A stretch of 64,000 nucleotides of DNA from JAHEZL01 sp964406465 (GCA_964406465.1 CAYORT010000003.1:1-64000); one strand, 5' to 3'; shown: positions 28,243 through 37,527, counted from the stretch's first letter. Program-made: numbers and translations. The notes: a model not told the origin generated them from the sequence alone.

Positions 28243-28831
28243 CTTCTCTGCTCAATACGATGAATGCGTGAATAATACCACCAATTCCAAGACAGAAAAC
28301 CCACAATAAAATATTGATGATCAAATCTCTTGAATTCCAGTTGGTAGCTAATCCCACTGCAAGTGGAGAAAGTAAGAGCGCTAAAATCACTAATAAGATA
28401 GAACGATCGTCCATATTATTGTTTGCATCTTTAGCTGCCGCTTTAACCGCTTTTACGGCCTTAACAACCTCTTTTACTTTTGCTGTTTTATTAGTTGTTG
28501 TTGTGTTTGTTTGTTCTTTAGTTACAACTGCTTTTTGAGATGCAGCCGTTTTTTCTACAGTTGCTGAAACTTGGCTAGAATTAGATGTCTCTTGAGTTGC
28601 AGCAGTAGAAAGTTCTTTCTTGCTTGCGCTCACTTCTTTTCTAACTACTTTTTTGTCTTGCTTACTTACAGCAACACCATTCTCCTCTTTTTGATCTTTT
28701 TTCTCAGTAGTGCTTAAACTAACATAATAACCGTTGCTGTGTTGTTTCTTTTGGACAGTTAACGATGTGTTACAAGAAGCTGCAAATACCGATGCAGCTA
28801 CAATAGAAAGCAAAATTTTGTTGATTTTCAT
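28232..28831 (-). CDS. Lipoprotein with C-terminal YqaE/Pmp3 domain
   Basis: A 199-residue protein. The N-terminus is a lipoprotein signal (MKINKILLSIVAASVFAASC, lipobox Cys20). Residues 30-140 are a low-complexity Lys/Ala/Thr/Val/Gln-rich linker (TTNKTAKVKEVVKAVKAVKA). The last 55 residues form two helices with LLSPLAVGL and NILLWVFCLGIGGIIHAF, the pattern of YqaE/Pmp3 stress membrane proteins. A lipid anchor at one end and membrane helices at the other is an odd topology. It overlaps the DUF2752 gene. Confidence 0.75.
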   Translation of the reverse strand: MKINKILLSIVAASVFAASCNTSLTVQKKQHSNGYYVSLSTTEKKDQKEENGVAVSKQDKKVVRKEVSASKKELSTAATQETSNSSQVSATVEKTAASQKAVVTKEQTNTTTTNKTAKVKEVVKAVKAVKAAAKDANNNMDDRSILLVILALLLSPLAVGLATNWNSRDLIINILLWVFCLGIGGIIHAFIVLSREGVI

Positions 28832-28903
28832 ACGCGAAATATATTTGGTTTATAGTTGTAAGAGCAATAATAGAAGAATTAGTTACAGCTAGCAAACGAA
28901 AAA

Positions 28904-29899
28904 CTATTTTTCATTCAACATCTGATATAATTCATCCAATTTCGGAGTCAAAATGATCTCTGTTCTTCTGTTCTTTTTCTTCGCTGCATCTGTGTTTGAA
29001 GCATCTAAAGGAAAGAACTCTCCTCTACCCGCTGCAGTAATTCTCTTCGCATCTATGGTTGCCGAACTTAACAACAACTTCACAATTTGTGTAGCGCGCA
29101 TTACGCTCAAATCCCAATTGTCTTTTAACGAACCCGAACCAGCATATTTATCGGTGTCGGTGTGACCTTCTACTGTTACATTGATATCGGGATTTTGCTC
29201 TAAAACTTTAGCCAATTTGCGCAAAGCATCTTTTCCTTTTTCATCTACTTCGTAGCTTCCCGATTTAAACAACAATTGATTTTCAAGGGAAACATACACC
29301 TTTCCATCTTTCATGGTGATGGTTAAGCCATTGTTCTCAAAACCTAAAAGGGCAGCAGACAATTTGTTTTTCAACTCGCGAACCACCGAATCTTTTCTGT
29401 TGATCACAGATTCTAATTCTTTCACACGTTTCTCACGAATTTGAAGCTCAGTCTCCATTTTTGCCAGCTTCTGCTCTTTCTCTCCCAAACTTAATTTCAA
29501 TTGATTTGCTTGGTCTTGTAGGTCGTGCAACTCATTTAATTTTGCTTCATATTTCTTTCTCAAAATCTCGGCATCGGCTGCATTTCCCTTGTGCAATCTA
29601 TCGTTAACATCTAACAACTCTCTATAGGTTTTATCCAACTGATCGTAGTTGGTGGTTAAATTTCTTAGCGAACGACCCATCACCGAAGTATCTCTTTTGA
29701 TGGCTTCCATATCTTTTCGCATCTGCTCGGTACTCACAGTAAGTTCATTGTACTTTTCTTCCGCCGTCATAGCTCTTTCCTTCAACACCTTATTTTCTGC
29801 AACAGAGGCTTCATATTTTGCCTTAGCTTCATCAAGTTGGCGAGCAGGCACACAAGCCGCAAGCAAAGCAATTCCCGAGAAAATGATAATTTTTTTCAT
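28904..29899 (-). CDS. OmpA-family lipoprotein with long coiled coil
   Basis: A 331-residue lipoprotein (MKKIIIFSGIALLAACVP, lipobox AAC). Residues 22-175 form a continuous heptad-type coiled coil rich in Lys, Glu and Leu. The C-terminal OmpA/MotB domain (about 200-320) contains VEGHTDTDKY, RATQIVKLLL and AAGRGEFFPLDASN, the residues that bind peptidoglycan. It probably links the outer membrane to the cell wall. It is monocistronic, downstream of rodA on the same strand. Confidence 0.88.
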   Translation of the reverse strand: MKKIIIFSGIALLAACVPARQLDEAKAKYEASVAENKVLKERAMTAEEKYNELTVSTEQMRKDMEAIKRDTSVMGRSLRNLTTNYDQLDKTYRELLDVNDRLHKGNAADAEILRKKYEAKLNELHDLQDQANQLKLSLGEKEQKLAKMETELQIREKRVKELESVINRKDSVVRELKNKLSAALLGFENNGLTITMKDGKVYVSLENQLLFKSGSYEVDEKGKDALRKLAKVLEQNPDINVTVEGHTDTDKYAGSGSLKDNWDLSVMRATQIVKLLLSSATIDAKRITAAGRGEFFPLDASNTDAAKKKNRRTEIILTPKLDELYQMLNEK

Positions 29900-29988
29900 A
29901 CAAATGGTTTTAATACACTATAAATGTACTTTATATGAAAGCATCTTATTCAACAACAATGCCTATTTATAAACAATGTAATGTGAGT

Positions 29989-31482
29989 TTATAAGACTTC
30001 AAATCGTTCAGAATCGAACTTAACAAAGAGGAAAAGTAAAATGGTGAAGGCCCATAAGGAAGAACCTCCATAACTTAAGAAGGGCAGTGGAATACCAATC
30101 ACCGGAGCCAATCCAATCACCATTCCTATATTGATCATAAAATGGATAAACAAAATAGAGGCTACACAATAACCATAAATGCGCGTGAAGTCACTCCGCT
30201 GCTTTTCGGCTCGATGTATGATGCGCAGTATGAGCGCCAAGAAGAGCAAAATGACGACAGTAGACCCTAAAAACCCCCACTCCTCACCAACGGTGCAAAA
30301 GATGTAGTCGGTACCCTGCTCGGGAACAAAATTTCCTTTGGTAATAATACCTTCCAACAATCCATTGCCTGTAAATCCGCCCGAACCTATGGCAATCTTT
30401 GCTACATGCGCCTGATAGCCCACACCATGTATATCTGTCTTCTTTCCAAACAACACCATAATTCGGTCTTTTTGGTGGGGTTGCAACACATTTTCAAACA
30501 AAAACTGAACACTTCCTACAAACAAGATACTCACCAAGAGGGAGAAAAGCACCAGATTTTTTTCGAACTTTCTCCACACATTCTCCGATGCAAAATTCAC
30601 AATGAAAAATACGCCCATTAAAGTGTAAAACAAATAGTTGGTAATGGCATCATTCCACCCAAAAATAAAGTACAAAATGTAGTACAATGCTATACCCGCA
30701 ATGAGTATAATGGCCATCATGGTGTGTTTCATGTACATGGCGTACAACAGCATTCCAATACTACAAATAGTGGCAATTACAGGCTGCGGCTCTACCATTA
30801 AGGTTAGTGTTGCCAACACCATCAAATAGAAGCCTACCAACAATATACTGCCCGAAAATCCCGAACGATACCACACGAAAATAAAAGCCAAATAAACCAA
30901 GGCCGAACCTGTGTCATTTTGCACCAAAATGAGCAACATCGGAAACAAGATAATGGCCATGGGCATCACCTGCGTTTTGGTGTCGATATGACTCAAACGA
31001 ATGATGGTTTTTCCGGTTATAATCTTGCTAAACTGCCTACCCAAATCGAGCAATGATGTTTCTTTCGATTTTAAATTTTGTAAGGAGGATAAATATTTCG
31101 CCAAAGCTAAACTGGTAGCAAACTTGGTAAACTCAGAGGGTTGCAATTTAAACGACCCTATCTCAATCCACAATCGCGCACCGTTTACCTCTTTACCCAC
31201 AATCATCACAATCACTACCAACACCAAGCTTATTCCATAGATGAAATAGGCCGAGACCGTAAAAATTCTACTTTCAAGAGTTAAGATGAGAAAGGCCAAG
31301 AACAAAGCGCCTCCAATCCATGTAAGCTGTTTTCCATAACGCATTTCCATATCGAAAATGCTGGCATGCGCCTCATCGTAAACGGCACCGTAAATGTTAA
31401 TCCAACCCACCAACATCAAGGCAAGAAAAATTCCTACAATGACCCAATCAATATTTGCAATTATGTCGTTACGTCTTGCCAA
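29989..31482 (-). CDS. rodA: Rod shape-determining protein RodA (SEDS glycosyltransferase)
   Basis: A 497-residue polytopic SEDS protein with about ten to twelve helices. It shows family motifs KTDIHGVGYQAHVAKIAIGS, FVPEQGTDYIFCTVGEEWGF and PLPFLSYGGSSLWA. RodA polymerises glycan strands with PBP2 during elongation. Its length exceeds E. coli RodA because of an extended cytoplasmic loop after residue 140 (SLQNLKSKETSLLDLGRQFS), usual in Bacteroidota. Its partner mrdA (PBP2) is 18 kb away on the same strand, with the ssrA island between. Confidence 0.93.
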   Translation of the reverse strand: MARRNDIIANIDWVIVGIFLALMLVGWINIYGAVYDEAHASIFDMEMRYGKQLTWIGGALFLAFLILTLESRIFTVSAYFIYGISLVLVVIVMIVGKEVNGARLWIEIGSFKLQPSEFTKFATSLALAKYLSSLQNLKSKETSLLDLGRQFSKIITGKTIIRLSHIDTKTQVMPMAIILFPMLLILVQNDTGSALVYLAFIFVWYRSGFSGSILLVGFYLMVLATLTLMVEPQPVIATICSIGMLLYAMYMKHTMMAIILIAGIALYYILYFIFGWNDAITNYLFYTLMGVFFIVNFASENVWRKFEKNLVLFSLLVSILFVGSVQFLFENVLQPHQKDRIMVLFGKKTDIHGVGYQAHVAKIAIGSGGFTGNGLLEGIITKGNFVPEQGTDYIFCTVGEEWGFLGSTVVILLFLALILRIIHRAEKQRSDFTRIYGYCVASILFIHFMINIGMVIGLAPVIGIPLPFLSYGGSSLWAFTILLFLFVKFDSERFEVL

Positions 31483-31595
31483 TTTTTATCGCTCTCTTCG
31501 CGTAAAGATATAAAAGGATTTTGTTTTAGTTGCTTAAGGTGACAAGGGTATATTTGGTGAAGCAACACTTTGAAACTAAATTCACATCGTGCCTA

Positions 31596-31856
31596 TCACG
31601 CAAGCCGCTTTGCCGAAAAAGCCTTACCAGAACCCGACTTCAAATATTTTTCAAAATCGAAGGCTTTGTATTTGTTTGAAAATGCGAGGCAGGTGATGAG
31701 TTTGATGGGGAGGCGGGAAGAAGTGTAGGTTACATGCCCTTTTTCATGTCGCGAAATTCTAGCTTTAAGATTTGAAGTGCATCCTGTATAAATAGTTTGA
31801 TCGCTACAGCGAAGCAAATAAACATACCAGTAGGTAGAAGTTTCTTCTTGATCCAT
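31596..31856 (-). CDS. GIY-YIG nuclease superfamily protein
   Basis: An 86-residue single-domain GIY-YIG protein: YVYLLRCSDQTIYTGCTSNL holds the two half-motifs (here YVYLL and YTG), then the conserved Arg in KARISRHEKG and Glu in FEKYLKSGSGKAF. Close relatives are the UPF0213/YhbQ type; true targets are unknown. It sits just outside the left end of the element. Confidence 0.85.
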   Translation of the reverse strand: MDQEETSTYWYVYLLRCSDQTIYTGCTSNLKARISRHEKGHVTYTSSRLPIKLITCLAFSNKYKAFDFEKYLKSGSGKAFSAKRLA

Positions 31857-32031
31857 TAATAAGTGTTTAGTTCCACCTTCGCTGAAGCTAAGATGGATGA
31901 ATTAGTTAGGTTTCTCAAATACTTTGTGTAGCACCAGTGGACTGCGTCCACCGAAGCCCGGAGTAGACTTTAGTGAAGAAGGTGCGTCCCGAAGGGCGAA
32001 CCCTTCTTCGCTAAAGCTACGAAGGGCGAAG
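31857..32031. repeat. Interspersed GC-richer repeat flanking the element's left end
   Basis: No gene. The stretch contains ttcgctgaagctaagatgg, then tggactgcgtccaccgaagc, and near-duplicated gaagggcgaa / cgaagggcgaagg units around cttcttcgctaaagctacg (31994-32029). It is richer in GC than its surroundings and resembles common intergenic repeats in this phylum. The attL core follows directly. Confidence 0.45.
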
Positions 32032-32044
32032 GTGGAGCCGGAGG
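32032..32044. repeat. attL core (13 bp)
   Basis: gtggagccggagg, identical to 43550-43562. It would be the displaced copy of the tmRNA 3' end left at the far end of the insertion. Confidence 0.65.
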
Positions 32045-32185
32045 AACTACATACATTTCAATTAACTTACTATTCAAATATTCGAATTTCAGTGTGTATG
32101 CTCAATAAATTCAATGATATAAAGTGTTTTATAAGATTTATCATAATTGAAATGAGTTGAGGTAAGTTGAAATAAATGTAATAAT

Positions 32186-32206
32186 TGTGGACTAGATGTG
32201 GACTAT
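32186..32206 (+). repeat. Left arm-type repeat
   Basis: The 21-mer tgtggactagatgtggactat holds two tggacta units in tandem and matches 43473-43493 at 19 of 21 positions in the same orientation. It lies about 28 bases before the integrase start, as expected for an integrase or excisionase arm site. Confidence 0.6.
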
Positions 32207-32233
32207 GTTAGCTTTATTTATTATTTTAGCTAC

Positions 32234-33442
32234 ATGGCAACAATAAAGTTTTTTCTTCAAAGCAAGAATAATCCGGCTGGTATTTATGTCCGTTTGCGTG
32301 ATGGTAGAACCATTGACGCGAAAGCAAAAACCAAATATGTGATTAACCCTAATGATTGGAGCAATGTAAAAGGTCAGCCTAAAAACTTGAAGGAAGCTGA
32401 ACTTAAAGTTTTAAATGAAAACCTCAACTCCTTAGCGAATTCTCTATTAAGTCACTTCAATAATAGTATTGGTCGTACATCCATTAATTCCAATTGGCTC
32501 AAAGAATTCATTAGTCCAACTCAAGATAATCAGACTGTACCAAATAGGCTGCTCGAATATTTCGATTATTATGCTGCAAATAAAAAATCAACTATTACGG
32601 AATCAACATCAAAAAAGGTGAAAGTGAATAGAAATTTAGTTGAGCGATTTGAGAAAGCAACTAAAACACAGTACTTAATTAACGATGTCAACGCTGCATT
32701 TAAATTGAAATTTGAAGAGTACTGCAAAAAAGACAACTATTCAAAAAATACCATTGCAAGGGCGATGAAGTTCATTAAAACTATATGTTATCATGCGAGG
32801 AATAACGGAGTAGAAACTCATTTTCAGCTTAATGATCTTAGTTTGAAGACAGAGAAAATTGATAAAATATTTTTAACGCCAAAAGAAATCGAACAAATTC
32901 AAAATTGTGATAAGATAACAGCCGAGCACTTGATGAATGCGAGAGATTGGCTTGTGATATCCTGTGAAACTGGTCAACGAGTATCTGATTTTATGCGTTT
33001 TAAGAAACGGCAAATTCGTTTTGAGGGAGATGTCCCACTTATTGAATTCACTCAAGTTAAAACAGGTAAAATCATGGCAATTCCTTTAAGTAAGAAGGTT
33101 CGTGATATATTAGATAAAAGAGGAGGTGAATTTCCTAGAAAGATTAGTGATCAGCGGTATAATGAATACATAAAAACGGTATGTAAGCTGGCTGACATTG
33201 ATCAAAAAATTAAAGGTGGTAAGCTTGAAAAGGTTCTAAAGCGTAAGGTGTCGGGAGTATTCCCTAAGTATGAGCTTGTCACATCGCACATTGGCAGGAG
33301 GTCTTTTGCAACTAATAATTATGGTCGTATTCCTACTTCGCTACTAATTAATATGACTGGTCACTCCACAGAATCTATGTTTTTGGAGTATATAGGTAAA
33401 ACTGAGACTGAGAAAGCTGTTCAGCTAGCCGCATACTTTTAA
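32234..33442 (+). CDS. Tyrosine recombinase (site-specific integrase)
   Basis: A 402-residue phage-type integrase. The N-terminal arm-binding domain (MATIKFFLQSKNNPAGIYVR) is of the Bacteroidota Arm_DNA-bind type, a SAM-like core-binding domain spans about 105-195, and the catalytic domain shows Arg249 (CETGQRVSD), Lys276, His352-x-x-Arg355 (SHIGRR), His377 (TGHST) and Tyr386 (FLEYIG). All catalytic residues are present, so it should be active. I start at 32234; an ATG 12 codons upstream reads through the arm repeat and is unlikely. It is the only gene on its strand at this end and lies 190 bases from attL. Confidence 0.93.
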   Translation: MATIKFFLQSKNNPAGIYVRLRDGRTIDAKAKTKYVINPNDWSNVKGQPKNLKEAELKVLNENLNSLANSLLSHFNNSIGRTSINSNWLKEFISPTQDNQTVPNRLLEYFDYYAANKKSTITESTSKKVKVNRNLVERFEKATKTQYLINDVNAAFKLKFEEYCKKDNYSKNTIARAMKFIKTICYHARNNGVETHFQLNDLSLKTEKIDKIFLTPKEIEQIQNCDKITAEHLMNARDWLVISCETGQRVSDFMRFKKRQIRFEGDVPLIEFTQVKTGKIMAIPLSKKVRDILDKRGGEFPRKISDQRYNEYIKTVCKLADIDQKIKGGKLEKVLKRKVSGVFPKYELVTSHIGRRSFATNNYGRIPTSLLINMTGHSTESMFLEYIGKTETEKAVQLAAYF

Positions 33443-33560
33443 TAAGTAAAGTTAAATTTCCTAAGTTGTCTTTTGCTTCAATTTTGAAAGTTAGTTTCCC
33501 TTTTCTATAGGTATGGGGGTATATTTAGGGACTTAAGTACTGAGGGATGGAAATTATTTT

Positions 33561-34054
33561 ACGCCATCTGTAGGCTTGCGGTTTAGACCTATTTTTAACG
33601 ATCGGTTTACGGCAACATCAGAACCTTCAATTAAGTGAATTATCTATTGTATTTCAGATGCAGTAAATCTCATATACTTCTTGAATTTTACAGTTAACCC
33701 GGCATGTCTAAGCTTTTTTTACGAAATTGTACTGAAGAACCAAATCGGCAACTATTTCCTTCAAGCGCTGATTCTCTTTTCTTAAATCGTCAACTTAATT
33801 ACTGGTGGCTTTCAAGTGGTATCGGCCGATAATCGCTTCTTGCCTGCTTCTAAAAACACTTTGTTCCAAGCATAGAATTGTGATTCCTGAATAGACTACT
33901 TCCTGCATATCTCTGCTACAAATTCCTCTTCAGGCAAGGCTTCCATTACTAATTCAATCTTCTATTCTAAAATAAAGGTTCGACGTGTTTTTCTGCGAAT
34001 CTCTTTATGGTAGTTCTCGGTACTTTGTTTCTTTTTATTTTTGATGTTTTCCAA
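33561..34054 (-). pseudogene. Decayed IS3-family transposase (orfA plus start of orfB)
   Basis: On the minus strand, from 34054 down, a frame reads HKEIRRKTRRTFILE, stop, KIELVMEALPEEEFVAEICRK, stop, SIQESQFYAWNKVFLEAGKKRLSAD. A frameshift follows to ENQRLKEIVADLVLQ. These are the conserved pieces of an IS3-type OrfA (helix-turn-helix and leucine zipper). From 33673 another frame gives MRFTASEIQ, stop, IIHLIEGSDVAVNRSL, which resembles the start of OrfB. At least three stops and one frameshift make it dead, and the DDE catalytic part is missing. It fills most of the 700-base gap between the integrase and hxsC. Confidence 0.75.
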
Positions 34055-34139
34055 ATTTATGATTTTAAAAAACTTTCATTTTTTTATATAACTTCAGTCC
34101 AAGTTATGCTGACGATTTAAATCCTTGACTGATTATCTT

Positions 34140-35276
34140 TTATATAGAAAACGGCCTAATATGATCACTATGCTTCTTTAAGTTCCAAGTAAACAATCCT
34201 CCACAACTGTCAATTTTACTACATGATTTGCACTCAGGAAGATAGTCATTCTTCCAATCAGAAATTGACTTTCTTGCAAATCCCCAAAGTCTTTCAGGCA
34301 GAATACATAATTGGGAATTATAAATAGAAACATTCATGCCTTGGCCCGCAAGAAATTCTACTGCTTCTGTTAGTTCACTCTTATAATCATTTGGGTCAAT
34401 CCAGAGCTTATCGACATTATATGGAGTATAACCGATATATTCTAAACCCATGAATGCGATGTGCTCAGTAAAAGGTAAATTCTTAAAAATATATCTTGCC
34501 AATTTCGCAAGTCTTGGAACGGATAATTTGTGCAAAACAATTCTAATTTCAATTCTCTGATTGTAACGAGCGAGATTATGAAGTCCCAATATAGTCTGAT
34601 TAAAGGCGTTTCTCGACTGTACTATGTAGTCATGAATTTGGTAGTAATCTGAATACAGAGGAATACCAAACATCATTCGGCTATTTTCGATTTTTGATAA
34701 CCGCTCCGCCATCCTATTCCAAGCAAAAGTTCTTCCATTAGTTAATATGTGCACTTCTGTATTTGGTAATTCCGTTTTAATTATGTTCAATAATTGAAAA
34801 AAGCGATCTCCCATTAAAGTTGGTTCGCCACCAGAGACACCTAATTCGATGCAATTTTTTGGGATTAAGGGAATTAATTTTTCGTGTATTTGATGGAGCC
34901 TCGAAATGTCATCTTTATCCTTTGGAGGCTGCGAACACATTAAGCAATTGCTATTACATCTTTCAGTAGCTAATAATGTATTGTGAAATGAATTTACTCT
35001 GTAGAGTGTATTTATATTGCCATCATTCCCAATCGAAATTAAATCTCCTTCCGACAAATGTTCTAATGAAGCTATTCCATAAACTACCCGCATATTGTCC
35101 TTCAGTTTTGGGGACTTATGTTTGGTAAGAACTGCTAATCTATTAAAATCATCTTCGGGAATATCATTTTCACAAATTAGAATTGAATGCTCATCGGAAT
35201 CATTGATATTTTTAGTAATCCGCCCTACTAGATGCTCTTGAATATTATATGATATTCCTTTAGTTCTTAAAATCAT
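34140..35276 (-). CDS. hxsC: His-Xaa-Ser system radical SAM maturase HxsC
   Basis: A 378-residue radical SAM enzyme. The 4Fe-4S/SAM motif CxxxCxxC is Cys107, Cys111, Cys114 (ERCNSNCLMCSQPP), followed by the SGGEP SAM-contact motif (148-152). A C-terminal Cys cluster (Cys349, Cys352, Cys358 in ECKSCSKIDSCGG) could bind an auxiliary cluster. An N-terminal region of about 100 residues before the motif is typical of HxsC. It is the fourth gene of the hxsA-D-B-C operon, 3 bases after hxsB. Members of the family are predicted to modify the HxsA peptide; the chemistry is not established. Confidence 0.88.
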   Translation of the reverse strand: MILRTKGISYNIQEHLVGRITKNINDSDEHSILICENDIPEDDFNRLAVLTKHKSPKLKDNMRVVYGIASLEHLSEGDLISIGNDGNINTLYRVNSFHNTLLATERCNSNCLMCSQPPKDKDDISRLHQIHEKLIPLIPKNCIELGVSGGEPTLMGDRFFQLLNIIKTELPNTEVHILTNGRTFAWNRMAERLSKIENSRMMFGIPLYSDYYQIHDYIVQSRNAFNQTILGLHNLARYNQRIEIRIVLHKLSVPRLAKLARYIFKNLPFTEHIAFMGLEYIGYTPYNVDKLWIDPNDYKSELTEAVEFLAGQGMNVSIYNSQLCILPERLWGFARKSISDWKNDYLPECKSCSKIDSCGGLFTWNLKKHSDHIRPFSI

Positions 35277-35279
35277 TGC

Positions 35280-36782
35280 TTAATATTCTCTTTGTTTTAC
35301 CCAAGTTTCAAAAATATTTTTAATTCGGGAATCACTATCCATTAACTCAAGTAAATAGCGAATTATTTCCATATTTTTTTGGCAAAAAGTACTAGTAGGA
35401 CGATAACCCCATAAATCATTTTGAGTTGCATGATTATGTATTGGGTCGGCTCCACAATAGCTTTGAAATGCACATTCAGAACACCCAGGAAGACTTTCAT
35501 TAGTCATAACCTTCGACAGCTCTTGAACATTATTACCGTAAAATATTTGCTTATATGAATGGGTATCTAAGTGGCCTAATCTAAATTTGTAATCTTTCAT
35601 TTCTGCTAACATTCTGCTTTCGTCACTTGCATATATATATCCATCATAATTAAACACAATAGCATTTGTGACTGCACCTGATGGTGAATTTAAATCGACA
35701 TAACCTACTGGAAAGGGAGTCAATATTTTTCGCAACAAAATAGTTGCAAAATCCTCAGAAAAAAATTCTCCTCGAAAGTTATATTCTAAAATATAATTGA
35801 GCGCAGTTTTATAAAATTCAAGAAATTTAGCAGTTTCGTACTTATTCTTTTTCTCATTTTTTAAGGCAAAACCATAAGGTGAAATAGGTCGCAAGAAAAT
35901 ATTCCTAAAACCTTGATTGTAATATTCATCGACAATTTCTTTTGGATAATCCAGCGAAAGATTAGTAGTTGTCATTAATGCTGAAACTCGATCTCTGCCT
36001 AGTATTTTTCGCGTTAATTCGATTCCATGAATTGTGAGCTCATAGCTGTTGTTTTCTGGGCGTTTCCTGTTTTCATTATGAATGAAAGCTGGTCCATCAA
36101 GAGACGTTGAAATTAATATATTATTCTCTTTGCAATAATTAAGTATTTCTTCTGAGACTAGTGCTAGATTAGTGCATATTACATAAGTAATTGTCTTATT
36201 GATTTTTGTAGCTAATTCTTTTGTTCTCTCAATCGCATAAACAATATTATCAAAAGCTAACAAGGCTTCTCCTCCTTGAAATTCCATTGTTAAATGGGGG
36301 CTAGGTGAACTAAGCATGATATCGATTCCCTTATTGATATATTCTAACGGCATGTCAAATCGACCTTTGTCTTGAGTCACTCTAGAAACTTGACAATAAT
36401 GACAAGTATGATCACATCTAAGTGATATAACGAACATATGCAATGATGTGAAATGATCCAAAAAGGACTTCTTAGTCCTATATCTCGTAGCAAACACATC
36501 TATTAGAGGAGGAATACTTTCCTCTGAAATGAAAAAATTTGCAACTAGGTCTTCAAATAGTGCAGAATCATTAATATTAGAAAGTTGCCTGGTAATAATT
36601 TTTGATGCTGTTCCTATCGGGACAATAAGAAAATCACCAACTTCATTAACCAATATCTCCTTGTTATCATTTATTTGATGAAATCGAAAAGGAAGCAAAT
36701 AATAATTCTTCTCATTTGTGGCGCTAAAAAACTGAAATTCCTTGAATTTTCTCCTGCCAGAACGTTTAGGCGAATCACTCAT
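35280..36782 (-). CDS. hxsB: His-Xaa-Ser system radical SAM maturase HxsB
   Basis: A 500-residue radical SAM/SPASM enzyme. Cys123, Cys127, Cys130 (RCDHTCHYCQ) bind the SAM cluster; FQGGEALLAF is the GGE motif. The C-terminal region has Cys434, Cys437, Cys443 and Cys467 (GCSECAFQSYCGADPIHNHA), as in SPASM domains of peptide-modifying enzymes. The first 110 residues may be a peptide-recognition domain. Its start overlaps the hxsD stop by 8 bases. With HxsC it would form the two-enzyme maturation pair of the system. Confidence 0.9.
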   Translation of the reverse strand: MSDSPKRSGRRKFKEFQFFSATNEKNYYLLPFRFHQINDNKEILVNEVGDFLIVPIGTASKIITRQLSNINDSALFEDLVANFFISEESIPPLIDVFATRYRTKKSFLDHFTSLHMFVISLRCDHTCHYCQVSRVTQDKGRFDMPLEYINKGIDIMLSSPSPHLTMEFQGGEALLAFDNIVYAIERTKELATKINKTITYVICTNLALVSEEILNYCKENNILISTSLDGPAFIHNENRKRPENNSYELTIHGIELTRKILGRDRVSALMTTTNLSLDYPKEIVDEYYNQGFRNIFLRPISPYGFALKNEKKNKYETAKFLEFYKTALNYILEYNFRGEFFSEDFATILLRKILTPFPVGYVDLNSPSGAVTNAIVFNYDGYIYASDESRMLAEMKDYKFRLGHLDTHSYKQIFYGNNVQELSKVMTNESLPGCSECAFQSYCGADPIHNHATQNDLWGYRPTSTFCQKNMEIIRYLLELMDSDSRIKNIFETWVKQREY

Positions 36783-37164
36783 TTGAAATCAAGTTAACAT
36801 CAAAACCCAGAGGATCAGAAACATCACCCTCTGGCTCCTCATCAAACTCCCCATTAGAAAAGGCTTTAGCTACTAACAAATCTCGAATATTTTTAGTCTC
36901 CTTAGTAACAATATCTCTAAGATTAAAGTCTACCAAATCTCGTTCTAACTTATGCAAAAAGAGCTCTAGTTCACCGTCCTTGAGAGGTGTAGAAATTTGA
37001 GGACTAATTGCTATCCGAAAATATTCATTATTCTCTAATGAAACAGAAGTGTGAAATTTATCTCCATACCAGTAAAGGCATTTTAATACGGCATCTTTAG
37101 AGTAAATCGCTGTGTCAGCAAAAACTATAATTGTATCGTTTTTGATTTGATTATTTGGAACCAT
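36775..37164 (-). CDS. hxsD: His-Xaa-Ser system protein HxsD
   Basis: A 129-residue protein of the HxsD family, recognised from the C-terminal half: FLHKLERDLVDFNLRDIV followed by ETKNIRDLLVAKAFSNGEF. The N-terminal part (IVFADTAIYSKDAVLKCLYW) is beta-alpha in character. It lacks catalytic motifs and may be an adaptor between HxsA and the radical SAM enzymes; that is inference from operon position. It starts one base after hxsA and overlaps hxsB. Confidence 0.85.
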   Translation of the reverse strand: MVPNNQIKNDTIIVFADTAIYSKDAVLKCLYWYGDKFHTSVSLENNEYFRIAISPQISTPLKDGELELFLHKLERDLVDFNLRDIVTKETKNIRDLLVAKAFSNGEFDEEPEGDVSDPLGFDVNLISNE

Positions 37165-37165
37165 T

Positions 37166-37471
37166 TTAACTCCTGTAGGATGAAGAATAATGCGAGCGAT
37201 GTGAAGAGTGTGATCTATGTGAACTATGAGATGAGTGCGAACTATGTTGCGCTACAAATGCACTTGCATCTGGATTATTAATATTAAGTTTTAAAATTGG
37301 CATTGGTTTGCTCTTTTTCGCTTCAGAAATTTGAGTGGTGGTGTTGATATTATTAATAATCTCAGGCTCAACATTACTGTGTGCTGTTCCTGTTAAAGCT
37401 GCAAGCGCTGTAGCAAATACAGTTGCAACTCTTTTGCTTAATTTTGAAAAGCCTTTTTTATCATTTTCCAT
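37166..37471 (-). CDS. hxsA: His-Xaa-Ser repeat peptide HxsA (putative RiPP-like precursor)
   Basis: A 101-residue protein with a hydrophobic export-like segment (about residues 14-30, VATVFATALAALTG), a linker, and a C-terminal run of His every third residue at 76, 79, 82, 85, 88, 91 and 94. That gives seven His-x-Ser units with x = Ser, Arg or Tyr, ending SSSYRS. This is the HxsA pattern. The tail is the expected target of HxsB and HxsC. A promoter-like sequence lies upstream. HxsA is first in the operon, so precursor and maturases are made together. Confidence 0.92.
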   Translation of the reverse strand: MENDKKGFSKLSKRVATVFATALAALTGTAHSNVEPEIINNINTTTQISEAKKSKPMPILKLNINNPDASAFVAQHSSHSSHSSHRSHSSHRSHYSSSYRS

Positions 37472-37527
37472 ATCAAATCCTAAATTTCAGCTAAAGTGCT
37501 TTTATAAAAGCTGTAGCCACTTACACT

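Noticed and set aside
32873..33055. Minus-strand ORFs within the integrase and other plus/minus shadows of known genes.
   Set aside because: They lie wholly inside well-supported genes in other frames and have no independent signals.
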